DNA of 64,000 nucleotides from Protopterus annectens (Eukaryota; Chordata; Ceratodontiformes; Protopteridae): the NCBI RefSeq assembly GCF_019279795.1, contig NC_056744.1, forward strand, positions 904,293,688 to 904,357,687, written 5' to 3'. The notes below the pieces were generated by a model. It made no database searches and was not told where the DNA came from. It saw only the letters and a list, made by a program, of their open reading frames with translations. Below are positions 60,831 through 64,000 of the stretch, in pieces. Every line of letters begins with the position of its first letter. The stretch's first letter is position 1. The translations under genes and the position numbers were made by a program.

Positions 60831-62165
60831 CAAAGATTTTTGTATTCCTAAAATCTTCTCATTTTATGGTTTGGTTAAAAATGTCATAGTATTTTCTATA
60901 AATTAAATTTTTTTAAAGTTTTCAACTAGTGCTTTGATAAGTTTGGAAACTTCACATTGGCTATCAAAATACTTTATCAATTTGTCGTTTTGATCCCAAG
61001 TATGCTCCAAAAGGAGAAACTTCCTTGGTTCAACCCTTTGCAGATGTTCATTGATGAACCCAAAAAATTTGGATTAAAGTCATCATGTTGGCATGGTTGT
61101 AACTTACCCAAAATTTGGCAGGATTAACATTCAAATGTTTTCTATTCTGTGCTTGGTTTCTTGGAATGTTTACACACCTTCTTGGATTGCTCCTTACCAA
61201 CTTGTTTCACTGGTGAAGTCGGCCATGTACTTTTAAGTAAACAAAGGTTTTTCATTCTTCAAGATATTCTAAGCGAAATCGTTTGGATTTAGCCTCTTAC
61301 TTTAAATTTTTCTGTTTCTTTTTACTCAAAGATTTCTGCTCTTTCTGGTAATATTTCAAAGATTAAAGTATACTCAAGTCATATGTGTCGTTTCCAATAA
61401 TGTTTATCACCCTGATTTCACTGGTTCTCAATTCCTGTCGTTTTTTACCTTCGTATTTCTAATTTTTCCTTCTAAGGCCCTTTAACATCAGTTTTGTCAA
61501 TAATTTGGGTAACTTTGCCTAATCCATAAAATATGAACACTTTCTTCAGGTAACCTTTTCATCTGGGGCCGTTGTCCCACATCAAGAAACATTTTTGTTT
61601 TCGAATTCATTGGGAATTCTTGCTCACACATCTGTTATCAATTATGAAGTCCCGGTTAAAGAACATTTTCAGTTGCTATAGTTTAAAATTGCATCAACCT
61701 CAAGAAAATATCTATTTTTATAAATAAGGCTCTGCAGAGGTTCCCCTTTTTAGGAAAACATTTGTAGGAACCTGCACATTAATGCAAAGTGAAAAGGGTA
61801 TCACTGTATTTTAAAGTACAGGGGCTTGTTCCTCTTTGGAACAGGCATATGCTGCTAAATCTATTTGAAAAGTTAAAGTTTGGTTCAAAATCCAAGTTTT
61901 CACCAGTTTCAATTTGATTTTTCCCTTTTGTGACATGTAAAATTTTCTCCATAGCTTCGTTCAAGTTTGGGGCTTCCACTTTTCAATCTTAAATTTCAGC
62001 ATCATCTTTTTCTTGTTTTAAATGCCTTTTCTTTTCATCTAAGTACTCTTTTTTTATTCAAAAATAACTTGTCTGGAAAACCAATTGTTTTTTTTATGTC
62101 CCTAGTCATGTCAGCTCATCTCTTTCAATCTTCTGGGGTCTGTTTGTTTCGGTATGAAAATTTTA
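60831..62165 (-). pseudogene. env: Noisy env of provirus 3
   Basis: Anchors in proviral order: CTCAAGTCATATGTGTCG near 61374 (45853), CAAGTTTGGGGCTTCCAC near 61961 (46573) and TTTTACTCTTGGT near 62160 (46745). No frame is open. It is listed as env only by colinearity. Confidence 0.55.
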
Positions 62166-64000
62166 CTCTTGGTTAAGCAAGTTCTTGCATTTTAGCTGGT
62201 TTTTACCGTTTACAATTCCTTGGATCAATAATTTCCCAGGATGCAAAAATTTGGCTGCAATTTTGGTATGAAAGCATTGTATAACTTCCCCGTTTACCAT
62301 TTTTTGGGTTTTAAACATTTCCCCGCTGTGTGGATCTGGCGAGGTCTGGTTTGCTCTACTTGTATTTGGTTTTCAATTATCCTAACTGAAAGGGGGTTTT
62401 GAAAGTAACATTTCCCTTCTCCTAGAAGTTCCATTTGGTTTCCCTTTTACCAAATTTTTCTTTTTTATCTATGGTTAATAACTCCCCTTTTCAAAATCTA
62501 ACTATTTCCTGCCAAAATTCTCTTTGCATTTGTAACATTCTTTTCTTCTATTAAATGCTTCACTTTGCTAGATCAATTTTGTTCCTTCCTTAATTTCCTT
62601 TGTTCTTCGATCTTCAACTGTCTTTTCCCTTCAGATTCTCTTTGCCCTTCAAATCTTTTGGTTGAGGGGATCATTATGTTTTTAAAAAATTTCCTTTGAA
62701 ATTACTTGTTCCCTTGTTGTATCCCTTTGTTACAATTTTGGGCTTATACCTCTGAATCTTTATCTGGTTTGAAAAAATCTAATGCAATAATTTCTTTAAC
62801 AAGGGTTTATGGCATTTATAGTCTGTTTTTTCGGAAAACCTTTTACATTAAAATTCATTTTTCACTACAAAGTACTTATTTTCCGTGTTCCAGGTTCATA
62901 TTGAAATCCATACGTTTAGTCTATGCAAAGTTTTGTTTGGAAAGCTTGTCCCGGGTTCAACCCTGAACAGGAAATTATTCATTGTGACCTTTTATTAAAC
63001 TTTATAAATTAATAGGTTTTTGAATTTCTATTTTATGGGAATCCCGTGGTGGGCATTTCCCATGGTACACAAAGTGGCTTCTAACAGGATGGAATTCGGT
63101 TTTCCTCTAATGGAACTTCAAACCCTAAATTTCTAAACCTTTTCTTTCCCCGTTTATCTCTTTTTCTTAACTTTTAGAATTCTATTGTTTTCCAAAATTT
63201 CTTAATCTATAAATAGCAAGTATTCTTTTCAAGTTTTTTTTTCTTTAATTCCTTTCAGTTTTACCTTTTTTCCATTTAACATCCCCCTGTTGTTCATAAA
63301 CTTGTTTTCATGGTGTTTTCAGACTTTTACAAGTTTTAAGTCAAATATTCTTTATTTTTTCCATAAAGTTACTTCTCTTTCCCTGTTTTGCAAAATCCTT
63401 TATGTAACAGTATTGATTTGTTCCCATGTAAATGTTTTCCTTAAATTTTAATACACTGTTAAGGTAGCTCAAATGCACTTTGCGTTTATTGGAAAGGGGC
63501 TTTTGTCTCAAACCCCGAAAAAAAACACTAAAACAAAATTTTCATTTACCCCTTTTGATGCTTGTCCCCTAGTTGCCCTGGCCCTTTTAAGGGGCTCGTA
63601 AAACTTTTTAAAGGCCTTTTTTTTTGAGGGGGTGGCCCGGGATTAGGGGCCCCTCAAAAACCAAACTTCAGTTTGCCATTTTATTTTCCCTTTTAATTTT
63701 CAAAAAACCTGAGGGAAAAAAATTTTTTTTTTTTAGGGAAAAAAACCCTATGTTTAGACCCCTGTTTGGTGAATAAAAGGGCCCCTTTTTTTTCCGCCTG
63801 GGAATTTTTTCTGTAACATTTTTTTAAAACGAAAATTCCCCTTTTGAATAACAATTTCTTTGTTCTTTGGACCTGTTCAAAACCACAAAAGTTTTTTTGG
63901 GAAAAGGGGTTTTTTTATTTGGTTTATTTCTAAAAAAGGGGATTTTCAAGTTTAAATTTTTTAAAAAAAGATTTTTCTTTTGTTCCCCTTGTTTAATTTT
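62166..64000 (-). pseudogene. pol: Noisy pol of provirus 3, running off the window
   Basis: Colinear anchors with provirus 1: GTTTACAATTCCTTGG near 62209 (46805), GGTCTGGTTTGCTCTAC near 62344 (46974), AATTTCTTTAACAAGGGTTT near 62789 (47412), GGGCATTTCCCATGG near 63051 (47739), and TTCGGTTTTCCTCTAATGG near 63096 (47790). Towards 64000 the sequence degrades into long T, A and G runs. The offset of about 15.37 kb fits a third tandem copy. Confidence 0.65.

Larger units (their letters stand above)
44039..64000 (-). mobile_element. Head-to-tail endogenous retrovirus array (gamma/epsilon-like)
   Basis: The order on the minus strand is: noisy interior and LTR (64000 to 54861), env 54860-53579, LTR 53470-52754, leader, gag, pro, pol, env, LTR 45188-44471, leader and gag start cut at 44039. 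The segment 44039-46570 repeats at 52323-54860 with a constant offset of 8284 at its start, so one LTR serves as 3' LTR of one copy and 5' LTR of the next. A CX6CC-type transmembrane Env, a Moloney-type RT/RNase H/integrase order and a one-zinc-knuckle Gag place it near gamma- and epsilon-type endogenous retroviruses. All genes are broken. The array runs off the window. Confidence 0.9.

Noticed and set aside
54861..64000. Multiple plus-strand frames of 60-118 residues (for example 58070-58426)
   Set aside because: They lie in the noisy proviral sequence, are phenylalanine-rich through T runs and have no domain; they are artefacts.

Overview
The window looks like a piece of a large, repeat-rich nuclear genome from a non-mammalian vertebrate (fish, lungfish or amphibian type). 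I infer this from CR1/L2-type LINEs, PIF/Harbinger transposons, a Penelope-like element, a Ty3/gypsy remnant, tRNA-derived SINEs, long AT microsatellites and a gamma/epsilon-like endogenous retrovirus found together. I see no host protein-coding gene, no rRNA or tRNA gene and no bacterial feature. Nearly every recognisable coding stretch is a broken transposable element. The species cannot be settled from the sequence.

Layout. 1-9416: a macrosatellite-like block A-B-A-(500 N gap)-B-A. The A segments carry a remnant of PIF/Harbinger transposase and the B segments carry long (AT)n arrays. The copies at 1-2059 and 7369-9416 are almost identical; the stretch from about 2060 to the gap is full of tiny deletions. 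9417-14442: mostly non-coding, with a hammerhead-ribozyme-like motif and a decayed Ty3/gypsy pol (RNase H and integrase, minus strand). 14443-21838: two foldback elements that share a core, two copies of one LINE family (LINE-B, plus strand), a PIF/Harbinger transposase fragment and two SINEs. 22324-23244: the 3' part of a Penelope-like element with a GIY-YIG endonuclease between inverted repeats. 25100-33850: three copies of a second LINE family group (LINE-A), one close to full length, and a palindromic MITE. 33851-39245: a Harbinger element with divergent transposase and Myb-like genes, and a LINE tail. 39615-43300: a LINE with tandem repeats in its 5' region, an SGNH-esterase ORF1 and an endonuclease ORF2, split by a solo retroviral LTR.

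44039-64000 is a head-to-tail array of one endogenous retrovirus on the minus strand (unit 8284 bp). One interior is readable from gag through pro, pol and env, with LTRs, PPT, a tRNA-Tyr-like primer binding site, a splice donor and a UGA-CUA gag/pro junction. It carries many stops and frameshifts and lacks a reverse transcriptase active-site aspartate. A second interior begins at 53471, but from 54861 onward the sequence turns into a very noisy, homopolymer-distorted version of the same provirus, best explained as unpolished assembly. The strongest leads are the tandem provirus with shared lesions, the readthrough junction, the inverted-repeat Penelope element, the divergent Harbinger pair, and two error-rich tracts that should not be read as biology before re-sequencing.
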